Made by a program: the position numbers and the translations under genes
Shown here: positions 36,083 through 43,387 of the stretch, piece by piece
Numbering within the stretch: position 1 is the stretch's first letter
Layout of the letters: each line of letters opens with the position of its first letter
The notes under the pieces: model-generated
The model's database searches: none
Told to the model about the DNA's origin: nothing
Seen by the model: the letters and a program-made list of their open reading frames with translations, nothing else
Source: Marinobacter sp. F3R11
Lineage (GTDB): Bacteria > Pseudomonadota > Gammaproteobacteria > Pseudomonadales > Oleiphilaceae
Direction of reading: 5' to 3'
DNA length: 64,000 nucleotides
Assembly: GCF_003318275.1 (NCBI RefSeq)
Contig: NZ_QOCH01000003.1
Location: 346,532 to 410,531 of the forward strand

Positions 36083-38347
36083 TTAACCTGCGGTCTCAGT
36101 CCTGAACCACCAGCCCGGTAACAACCCCCGAACCTGCGGCTGTAAAAAGCGGTCATCTATCAGCCAGATCACGCCCTGATCCTCCGGTGTGCGAATCACC
36201 CTTCCCGCAGCCTGAGCTACTTTCTGCAAGCCCGGAATCAGATAGGTGTATTCATAACCGGCACCAAAACGCTGCTGCAGCCGATGTTTGAGAATCTCAT
36301 GCCAGGCATCAAATGGCGGTAAGCCCAGGGTTGCCACAAAGGCGCCAATCAACTGATCACCCGGCAGATCAATGCCTTCACTGAACACACCCCCCAAAAC
36401 GGCAAAGGCCACGCTGCCGCTCTCTTCCCGGAACCCTGCAAGAAACTCCCGGCGCTGTTGCGGGCTCATGCCTGAATGCTGAGAGCGCTGGGGTACCTCC
36501 GGGGCGCTTGCTCCCAAGGCTTCACTCACTTCGTTCAGGTATTTGAAGCTGCTGAAGAACGCCAGATAGTGCCCCGGGCACGTCTTATATTGCTCCGCAA
36601 TCAGCGTGGCAATGGGCGCTACCGACGCCTCCCGGTGGGCCTGACGTGTACTGATCTTCGGTGTGAACTTTACCCTTAGCTGGTCAGCGCTGAAGGGGCT
36701 GGGCAATGAGGTAAACCGGCTGTCTTCCGGCAGGCCCAGAAGGTCCCGGTAATAAACGCCTGGGCTGAGGGTGGCGGAAAACAGCACTACCGAGGCCGCG
36801 GCCTGAAAACGGTCGCGCAAAAAATCCGCCGGCACCAGGTTCTGAATCGCCAGACTGGCACGGCCCCGGCCTTCGCGGCGGAATTCACACAGGGAATGAT
36901 CGCCGAAGGAATCCGCCAGTTTCATGAAAGACACAGACTCAAACAACAGCTCCTGCAGAGCCAGATCCGGCGGGTTATCCGCCAGATAATCCGTAAGGCC
37001 GGATACCAGCCCTTGCAGGCTGCCGGTGAGAGCCGGGGGCAGGTTATCGAGAAACACCGGGGCAGAACTTACGGCTGAGTGATCACGCACAATCCCCTGC
37101 CAGGCCCGTGCCGTTCGGTCCAGATGGGGTTTCAGAGCCTTGGGTGCTGTTTTACGTACCTTCAGTAACCGCTGCTGATCCAACTGCACCGAGTACATCC
37201 CCCGGCCGCGATCCACAAGGTTGTGGGCTTCGTCCACCAGAATGGCTGTTTTCCAGTTGTTCTGCCGGGTCAGGCCGTGGAGCAGGGCGGACTGATCAAA
37301 CATCCGGTTTACATCGCCAATCACCAGATCACACCAGCGCGCCATTTCCTGAGCCAGAAAGTAGGGGCAGATATTATGGCCGCTGGCAATCTTCGCCAAC
37401 ACCTCCTGAGTCAGCGTCGTGCCGGCCTGAACCGCTTCAGCGCGAGCATCCGGCAAGCGGTCAAAAAACCCTTTGGCCAGCGGGCAGGAATCTCCGTGGC
37501 AGGCTTTATCCGGATGCTCACAGGCATCGGCCCTGGCCATCAGTTCCAGGGTACGCAAGGGCCAGAACTGCGGCGTATCCTGCGCCGCCCGCAGACGCTC
37601 GACGGCATCCACCGCCAGTTGCCGTGCGGTATTGCGGCAGGTGAGATAATTCAAACGGTCGTGCTGCGCAGCCGGCATAGCCATCAAGGCCGGGAACAGA
37701 GTCCCCAGGGTTTTGCCCAGCCCCGTGGGCGCTTCCAGCAGCAGGGTGCCGCCTTTGACTGTGTTCTTGTAAACCGTTTCCGCAAGCTGACGCTGGCGGG
37801 GACGAAAGTCTGCAAAAGGAAACCGCAGGCCGGAGAGGCGAATATCCCGCTGTTCCCGGTGGTGGGCTTCCTGTTCCGCCCAGAGCCGGTAGCGGTCGCA
37901 CAAGGCTTCCAGTTCCTGCCAAAGCTCATCGGCCGTGGCGATTTCGGTAACCGGCGTTTCACGGTTTTTGCCGATATCGAAATAAACCAGAGACAGCTTC
38001 AGTTTTTTGCGCTTTTCCTGGCGACAGAGCAGGGCACCATAAGCCCTCAACTGCGCACGGTGCAAAGCCCGCTGATGGGGCCGGATACGGGATAAATCCC
38101 CCCGGTGGGTTTTGATCTCTTCCAGCAGCCCCGAATGCGGGTTATAAACGTCCGCGCGGCCATAAAGCTCTAAACCAAGGCACTCACCGGTAAGTGAATA
38201 CTCGCTTTTATAACCGTAGCCACGTTTCCCCTGAATAGCCTGATGCCCCGCAATACCCTCTTCGGCGCTGGGTGCCGGCGTATAACGGAAGTCCAGGTCG
38301 CCTTCGCGAGCGGCAAACTCGCAGAGGGTTCTGACCGCAACCCTCAC
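36083..38347 (-). CDS. DEAD_2 iron-sulfur helicase with N-terminal PD-(D/E)XK nuclease-like domain
   Basis: A 754-residue XPD/DinG-type helicase. The N-terminal 150 residues look like a RecB/Cas4-type nuclease, with Asp66 in GRADVY, Glu77 and Lys79 in EEIKTH and a following QLRAYGALL motif. The helicase has Walker A EAPTGLGKT at about residue 205, VDEAHNL at about 370, and the late motifs VLGGVFSEGIDLPGD and AAGRVIRTPEDQG. Four cysteines between about residues 275 and 335 (ACEHPDKACHGDSCP, then NICPYF) fit the 4Fe-4S cluster. The start GTG overlaps the stop of the FAN1 gene (GTGA), so the two are coupled and probably share a repair pathway. Confidence 0.88.
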   Translation of the reverse strand: MRVAVRTLCEFAAREGDLDFRYTPAPSAEEGIAGHQAIQGKRGYGYKSEYSLTGECLGLELYGRADVYNPHSGLLEEIKTHRGDLSRIRPHQRALHRAQLRAYGALLCRQEKRKKLKLSLVYFDIGKNRETPVTEIATADELWQELEALCDRYRLWAEQEAHHREQRDIRLSGLRFPFADFRPRQRQLAETVYKNTVKGGTLLLEAPTGLGKTLGTLFPALMAMPAAQHDRLNYLTCRNTARQLAVDAVERLRAAQDTPQFWPLRTLELMARADACEHPDKACHGDSCPLAKGFFDRLPDARAEAVQAGTTLTQEVLAKIASGHNICPYFLAQEMARWCDLVIGDVNRMFDQSALLHGLTRQNNWKTAILVDEAHNLVDRGRGMYSVQLDQQRLLKVRKTAPKALKPHLDRTARAWQGIVRDHSAVSSAPVFLDNLPPALTGSLQGLVSGLTDYLADNPPDLALQELLFESVSFMKLADSFGDHSLCEFRREGRGRASLAIQNLVPADFLRDRFQAAASVVLFSATLSPGVYYRDLLGLPEDSRFTSLPSPFSADQLRVKFTPKISTRQAHREASVAPIATLIAEQYKTCPGHYLAFFSSFKYLNEVSEALGASAPEVPQRSQHSGMSPQQRREFLAGFREESGSVAFAVLGGVFSEGIDLPGDQLIGAFVATLGLPPFDAWHEILKHRLQQRFGAGYEYTYLIPGLQKVAQAAGRVIRTPEDQGVIWLIDDRFLQPQVRGLLPGWWFRTETAG

Positions 38348-39975
38348 CGTGTCGCTCCGCTATCCTGCCAACGCAGATAACACACGCTGGCGGCGATGCC
38401 CTGACGGGCGAAGAAGTGCAGCCAGCGGACCTGGTGATCCTGCAACCGGTCGCCCGGGCCTTTCACCTCGATCATTTCATAACGGGGCTTATCCTCCGGG
38501 TTCTCCGGATAAAAACGTACAAGATCGGGGAAACCACTGCGATGTTCGCGGATATTCAGCAAAAGGCGCTCAAAAAGAACCTGCAGATCTGTTGCGGGAA
38601 TGCAATCCAGTGCCAGACCCAGCAATTCCTCATTCAGCGCCGGCCAGATCACAAACGGGTTGGAGATGCCCTGTTTGGCAGCGTAGGTGGCCAGAATCCT
38701 CTCCCGGTATCCGCCATTCTGAAGCGCGGAAAAACACTCTTCAAACCCGGCTTGCCGGCGGCTGACAAAATCTTCCCGCACCAGATCCGCCGGCCCGGTG
38801 TGGAACGGGTGAAAAAATGCACCGGGTATGGCTTTGAAGACAGTGTGCCAGCACAGCAAACCGAACAGACCATTGATCAGGGTGTTTTCCACATAGAATA
38901 CAGGAGCTTCAGGTGTGGACAGGTGGTCCCGGACCACGGACTCCACAGAGCCGCCGGTTTGCGGCAGGGTCAGTACGAATTCACGGATATCCGGGGCTTG
39001 GTGCACCGGTGGTGCCGGCTCGCCAACTTTTACCACCAGCCGCTTGAGTATACGTGCCAGCCCCTGGGATTCAGCGTCGCTCAGTTCATCACTTTGCCAT
39101 TCAGTGGCAATGGCCCAGGCTTCTTTAAAGCGCTTCATCCGCTCCAGCAGCCGCAGCTGTTTTAACCGGGCCTCCCGATGGCCACTGGCCGCCAGCGCCT
39201 GCAACGCAAGCTCTCGCTCCCCCTGGCGTTCCGCCTGACGCCCCAGCTCCAGCAGCAGACGATCACGGCGACTACTCAGCCAGGCGTTATCCGAAGCAGA
39301 CGGAACCTCAGCCCACACCTCTGCCGCTGGCATTCCCGCATCCAGGTTTTCACGGCAGTGGTGCATCGCCAGGTAGGTATCCACCTCGCTGCGATGCGAG
39401 AAGGCTCGTGCTTCCGGGGTAAACTCCACCGGCTCATAACGGTGATGGCCCAGTTCCACCAATACAAAATCAGACCAGCTCTGGCGCAGATTGCCGAAAA
39501 ACATCAGGCGGATGCGGTCGAACAGCATCATCTGATTGACCCGTACTACCGGGGCCATCGTTTGATCAAACCAGTCCGCCAAGGTGCGAGCGTCGGTGAA
39601 GGTGCCCTGCAAAGCTTCATGCATGCGGGCTTTGGGAAGGTTTTTGGCAAATCCCGCCTGCGCCAGAACCGGCGTAAACGCGGGGCGCAGTTCGGCCAGG
39701 GTGAACAGGCGGAAGAGTTCATCCAACGCGAGCAGAGGATCAGAATCCAGCCAGCCACCAGCAATCAGCTCAACCAGTGCCTCCGCTTCCGGGCACCCCA
39801 GCTCGGGATAATTCAGCTTGTCGGCGCGAAACAGATCCCCTGTGCGCATCACCATGCGTGTCAGCAATGCTCGCGCAGGACAACTCAAATCAAAAAACGC
39901 CTGCAACCTTTCCCGTTCCGACTTCAGCAACAGATCCGAGTGGTGGTTAGCCACCCACGCCACCACTGTTTCCAT
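38344..39975 (-). CDS. FAN1-like VRR-NUC structure-specific nuclease
   Basis: About 543 residues or slightly more. The C-terminal VRR-NUC domain is clear: RSGFPDLVRFY, then EMIEVKGPGDRLQDHQVRW with the PD-(D/E)XK residues Asp, Glu and Lys. Upstream parts match bacterial FAN1 (RALLTRMVMRTGDLFRADKL and a middle TPR-like region). FAN1 nucleases cut branched and cross-linked DNA. The start is uncertain. Family homology begins a few residues before the ATG I chose (DLENPLYYLEN), and the frame is open to 40188, but that stretch overlaps the hipA 3' end. The original start region may have been replaced by the hipBA junction. TTG 39993 is an alternative. Followed by the coupled helicase gene. Confidence 0.82.
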   Translation of the reverse strand: METVVAWVANHHSDLLLKSERERLQAFFDLSCPARALLTRMVMRTGDLFRADKLNYPELGCPEAEALVELIAGGWLDSDPLLALDELFRLFTLAELRPAFTPVLAQAGFAKNLPKARMHEALQGTFTDARTLADWFDQTMAPVVRVNQMMLFDRIRLMFFGNLRQSWSDFVLVELGHHRYEPVEFTPEARAFSHRSEVDTYLAMHHCRENLDAGMPAAEVWAEVPSASDNAWLSSRRDRLLLELGRQAERQGERELALQALAASGHREARLKQLRLLERMKRFKEAWAIATEWQSDELSDAESQGLARILKRLVVKVGEPAPPVHQAPDIREFVLTLPQTGGSVESVVRDHLSTPEAPVFYVENTLINGLFGLLCWHTVFKAIPGAFFHPFHTGPADLVREDFVSRRQAGFEECFSALQNGGYRERILATYAAKQGISNPFVIWPALNEELLGLALDCIPATDLQVLFERLLLNIREHRSGFPDLVRFYPENPEDKPRYEMIEVKGPGDRLQDHQVRWLHFFARQGIAASVCYLRWQDSGATR

Positions 39976-40000
39976 GTTTTCCAGGTAGTACAAGGGATTT

Positions 40001-41317
40001 TCAAGATCCGCGGCGGCGGGTCGGGTGTCCCAGCTTTTTGGCTTGATGTTGAACGCCCTCCAGAATGGACTCACTGATACGCGATGGAAAATCGCAGGGT
40101 AACAAGGCCTCCACTTTGCTGATAACGGCAGGCACCTGCTCTGCAATCTCGCCAAGCAGTTCGCTCGCCCTCTCGCTGGAAAAGCCAACCTGTTGAGCGG
40201 TAGTTATGAAATGCCTTCGCTCAATGCGATCCCAATGATAGTGGCGATTGCGGCCTTTTACTGACATGGCCATTTTGGCTTTTTGCGGTGCCAGGCTGCC
40301 TTGCGCCATGAGCGGATAGGCTGAAATCACATCGTAGAGGGGTGTCATGCGGTAGGCTGAGCCGGGCTCAATGAACAGGCTGAAGTTTTTGGCATGACCA
40401 TCAATCGCCGCAAGCAGCCAAAACACTATCTGCGTCTTGAAGAAAGTTTCGCGATCCTTGTTAGCTTCCTGTGAGCCAAGAAGAAGCTTCATGCCATCAC
40501 GAATGCCTGGCCCTCCATCGCTTTCGTATTTGATCGCCGGTGCCACACCGAGCGCCTGGCAAAGGTCTTCCTGAGGCAATCTCATTAGCCATTCGGAATC
40601 CTTGGACCAGCGTCGATCAAAGCGCTCGACAATCAGAACCTTTTGTTGACCGAACTGGCCAAGTTCAGCGTTAGCGGTTGGCAAGTCAAAAGCTTTCAGG
40701 AGTTGCAGACAGAGCCATTCATTCTCACCACTGTCCCGAAGATCTATGTTGCTATGATCGATAAAGCCGATAGGAAGTTTGAAGATATGACTGGTGGGTG
40801 TGCTCCCTGTAGGAAGCTGCCAGCCGCCCCGATACCATAACAGAGCGGTTTTCTCTTGAGCTCCTGCCAAAGAAATGCGGAAATCATTGTCCCGCGCCAT
40901 TCCCAAAGGTGAATTCTGATAGTCGCCCAGAAGCTGTTCTATTGCCGCGGCACCGAGAGGTTCCGCCGTCACCGTCCGAACATCTGGCACCACCGAATTC
41001 TGCGGATACAGCTGAATAGCACCAATACAGTCGCGACCAACGCTTTCCAGCAAATCGAACGGATGGCGCGTAGGCGCTTTGAAACGTGCCTGCATTCGAG
41101 ATCTTATGGCATCGGAATCTGGCAGCAAGTTGTCGAAAAAATTAAAAACCAACGCCCCTCGATAGGTCTTTGGCGATAGCGGTAATGAAAGCGAAATGGC
41201 TCGGGCGCCAGGTTGATTCAGCCAGGCGGGATAGTACTGAAAGGCCATGGCACCAGAGTTTTCCAGCGTTAACCTCCCTACCTCAATACCGTTCAGGGCC
41301 ACGTTCAAGTCAGACAT
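40001..41317 (-). CDS. hipA: HipA serine/threonine kinase toxin
   Basis: A 438-residue kinase-type toxin; E. coli HipA phosphorylates glutamyl-tRNA synthetase and causes persistence. The autophosphorylation serine is Ser149 in DFRISLAGAQEKTALL (E. coli Ser150). The catalytic Asp lies in AAIDGHAKNFSLF and the metal Asp in LYDVISAYPL. FFDNLLPDSDAIRSRM in the N-subdomain is typical. It lies 6 nt after hipB. Its last residues (PTRRRGS) come from DNA that also encodes the FAN1 N-terminus in another frame, so the 3' end looks fused onto the neighbour. Confidence 0.93.
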   Translation of the reverse strand: MSDLNVALNGIEVGRLTLENSGAMAFQYYPAWLNQPGARAISLSLPLSPKTYRGALVFNFFDNLLPDSDAIRSRMQARFKAPTRHPFDLLESVGRDCIGAIQLYPQNSVVPDVRTVTAEPLGAAAIEQLLGDYQNSPLGMARDNDFRISLAGAQEKTALLWYRGGWQLPTGSTPTSHIFKLPIGFIDHSNIDLRDSGENEWLCLQLLKAFDLPTANAELGQFGQQKVLIVERFDRRWSKDSEWLMRLPQEDLCQALGVAPAIKYESDGGPGIRDGMKLLLGSQEANKDRETFFKTQIVFWLLAAIDGHAKNFSLFIEPGSAYRMTPLYDVISAYPLMAQGSLAPQKAKMAMSVKGRNRHYHWDRIERRHFITTAQQVGFSSERASELLGEIAEQVPAVISKVEALLPCDFPSRISESILEGVQHQAKKLGHPTRRRGS

Positions 41318-41323
41318 ACACGC

Positions 41324-41572
41324 TCACCACTCTTCGCTCCAACCATTTGCCGAATCCGGTGCACCGCGCTCCACCACACGCAACTCAAGATCGAGAGCAG
41401 AGAGGAGCTTGAACAGGGTCTCGATCCGGCTTTTTTCCGGATGATTCTCAAAGCTTGAAACAGTGGCCTGTTTCACGCCGACTCTGGCCGCAGTAGCCTG
41501 TTGACTGAGATTTTTCTGGTGCCTGGCATTTTTTATGGCTGTTGAGAGCGCTTCTGGCGATGTGACTTTCAT
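41324..41572 (-). CDS. hipB: HipB XRE-family antitoxin
   Basis: An 82-residue DNA-binding antitoxin that represses its own operon and neutralises HipA. The helix-turn-helix covers about residues 8-62: LSTAIKNARHQKNLSQQATAA is the first half and VKQATVSSFENHPEKSRI the recognition half. I chose the second Met (41572), because one operator palindrome covers the upstream in-frame Met at 41584. No ribosome-binding site is clear for either. The hipB-hipA order and short gap are classic. Confidence 0.88.
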   Translation of the reverse strand: MKVTSPEALSTAIKNARHQKNLSQQATAARVGVKQATVSSFENHPEKSRIETLFKLLSALDLELRVVERGAPDSANGWSEEW

Positions 41573-41575
41573 ATC

Positions 41576-41648
41576 TATACCCATTAGAGGATTGATTATT
41601 TTTATCCCCTAAAGGGCATAATGTCAACACTATCCTCTAGCGGGCATA
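41576..41648 (-). promoter_or_regulatory. Three HipB-type operator palindromes
   Basis: Three copies of one motif lie 27-28 bp apart: TATCCCCTAAAGGGCATA (41603-41620), TATCCTCTAGCGGGCATA (41631-41648) and, in the opposite orientation, TATACCCATTAGAGGAT (41576-41592). They follow the E. coli hip operator plan TATCC-N8-GGATA, with GGCATA or GGGTATA as the right half. The spacing suits cooperative HipB-HipA binding on one face of DNA. Confidence 0.85.
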
Positions 41649-41727
41649 AATTCTGGACCTGTTGACCCAAGCGACCTGCAACAGCGTAATCACCATCTCT
41701 ATATACAGGAGAATTTCATGACCGTAC

Positions 41728-42437
41728 CCATCGGCCGGCGGTCAAAACCGAAGGCGACTGTTTGGTTTAGCTCGGGACTGACGTGAGTGATCTCCCCATA
41801 GCCGTTGTAGGCGAAGGTTCGGTTCAGGATGCCATTACTCAGGCTGATGGGCAGGCCATGGTTGGCATCGCGGCCGAGGGTGAAGCCGTGAATGCCGGTG
41901 AGCAGGCCGTCCCGGTCGTGCTCAGATTGGTGCTGTCGCCGGCGTAGGTGAGCTGGCTGATCTGATCACCGTGGTGATAGCTGTAGAGGATGGCACTCTC
42001 TGGCGTGTTGGTCTGGGTCAGCCGGTTCTGGCTGTAGAAGTTCTCCAGTCGTTGCCCGGAGGGCAGTTCGATGGCGGTGAGGCGGCGGTCGCGGTCGTAC
42101 TCGTAGTGCGTGGCTTCGCCCAGCGGGGTGGTGTCGGAGGTGACCCGGTTGATGCCGTTGACCGTGCTGACATGGTCAGCGGGTGTGTGCACCACCAGCG
42201 TGGTCTGGTTGCCGTTCGCATCGTACTCACTGAGCGTGGCATGGCCATCGGGGTAGGTGACTTGGGTCACACGGCCCAGTGAGTCGTACTCATAGAGGGT
42301 TTGCTGGCCATCAGTGGCGGTAATGGCTGTTACCTGGCCACGGCCTTCGCTGCCGTAGTGATAGGTTGAAGCACGCTGTCGATGATAGTGTTCAAAGCTT
42401 TGTATTATTTTTTGCTCTACCCGAAAAAAGATGACTC
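41728..42437 (-). pseudogene. Degenerate Rhs core fragment
   Basis: The frame opens near 42437 and reads YHYGSEGRGQVTA, then YEYDSLGRVTQVTYPDGHAT and EYDRDRRLTAIELPSG, all YD-repeat core motifs. It has no start codon of its own. It is about 75-90% similar by eye to the first part of the larger Rhs fragment at 43388-45436. An internal deletion of roughly 45 codons joins GDQISQ to LTYAGD, and a later frameshift (after STNL, near 41930) garbles the rest; homology ends near 41728 with QTVAFG. Beyond this point the hipBA region begins. It is a recombination remnant. Confidence 0.85.
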
Positions 42438-42444
42438 ATGATGG

Positions 42445-42858
42445 TCATTCTTGGTTCATCAGTTGCCGATAACTCCTGAACAACTCTACTGCCTCAGAAT
42501 CTCCCTCAATGAGAAGTTCATAGAAAGATGAGTTATTGGCCCACTCATCAAAAACGAGCGAGGATAAAACTCCCTCTTCCTCTTGATCGACTACCGACAA
42601 TTTCCAATATAACGACAGCCGGCCATCTAAAACACTAAAGAGTTCAGCGGCAAACGGTTTCGGGTACTCATCATATTCCTCAGAACAAAGATAATACCAA
42701 GGGCTATTGTCCCAAAAAACTACTCCATAAACTGTGTACTCCTTACCAACATCAAGATCGATCTCTCCATCGGGCATAGAGATATATTTTTTTAACCGTG
42801 CTAACAGTCTTTCATCGGAAAGGCTGTTTAGATTGTTCACTTTACAAACAACTTTCAT
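42445..42858 (-). CDS. Hypothetical protein, possible orphan immunity protein
   Basis: A 137-residue acidic cytoplasmic protein, with YTVYGVVFWDNSPWYYLCSEEYDEYP in its middle; it has no signal peptide or membrane helix. I do not recognise a family. Its small size, acidity, A+T-rich DNA and position directly before an Rhs core fragment (8 nt after its stop) fit a displaced Rhs immunity gene, but that is inference. No toxin tip that would match it remains next to it. Confidence 0.7.
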   Translation of the reverse strand: MKVVCKVNNLNSLSDERLLARLKKYISMPDGEIDLDVGKEYTVYGVVFWDNSPWYYLCSEEYDEYPKPFAAELFSVLDGRLSLYWKLSVVDQEEEGVLSSLVFDEWANNSSFYELLIEGDSEAVELFRSYRQLMNQE

Positions 42859-42903
42859 TATTACCCCATCAGAATCAGTAAGTACCGCTCTTGGATCTGA
42901 AGC

Positions 42904-43125
42904 GCTACCATTGTTAGGAAGGTGCCCGCCTCGATGTTGCCAACACTAGCGCAACTGTTCGGGGTCAGCGTGGATGAGCTGTTAGGGCTTAAAGACTCAG
43001 CAGCTAAACGAGGGTCAATGCCCAAGCTTCAGCGCCAGATCGAACAAGTCGCCTTGCTACCCAAGGCTAAACAGAAGTTTGTTAGTGAGATGTTAGAAAC
43101 GGTGGTTCAACAGACCGCACATTAA
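42904..43125 (+). pseudogene. 5'-truncated XRE-family regulator remnant
   Basis: The frame contains ASMLPTLAQLFGVSVDELLG, the C-terminal end of an XRE helix-turn-helix, followed by KRGSMPKLQRQIEQVALLPKAKQKFVSEM, typical of the short tail in such regulators. The first helices of the DNA-binding domain are missing; DNA upstream of about 42904 carries no match. It is on the opposite strand to the rest of the island. The product could start at GTG 42922 but would not bind DNA as a normal XRE protein. Confidence 0.7.
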
Positions 43126-43150
43126 AAAGCCCGCGATTGCGAGATTTTTA

Positions 43151-43372
43151 TCAGTATTCTATTTCTAGTAGATTTTTAGCCTCTTTAACAGCACTATCAA
43201 AATCACCAAACCTTCCGGTAGGATCTGGATACTCTCTGATTTCGTATGACTTATCCTCTTCAGAGTCATATTTACGAACAAATTTATGAAGTAAGTATGA
43301 ACCATCATTATCCTGGACAACTTCAAATATTTGTCGACCGTCAGCGGAAGAAATTCTTTCAAGCTTTTCCAT
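43151..43372 (-). CDS. Small protein following the Rhs tip, probable cognate immunity protein
   Basis: A 73-residue acidic protein (many Glu and Asp; ends NLLEIEY) with no signal peptide or membrane segment. It starts 15 nt after the Rhs stop, the standard place of an Rhs immunity gene. I recognise no family. Its pairing with the 43388-45436 tip is inferred from position only. The local DNA is more A+T-rich than the Rhs core, as expected for a tip/immunity module. Confidence 0.75.
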   Translation of the reverse strand: MEKLERISSADGRQIFEVVQDNDGSYLLHKFVRKYDSEEDKSYEIREYPDPTGRFGDFDSAVKEAKNLLEIEY

Positions 43373-43387
43373 AATTAATATCAGCCA

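Noticed and set aside
43126..43150. Terminator after the small Rhs-neighbour gene
   Set aside because: The GC-rich word with flanking A and T runs is suggestive, but the stem is only 3-4 bp, so I did not list it.
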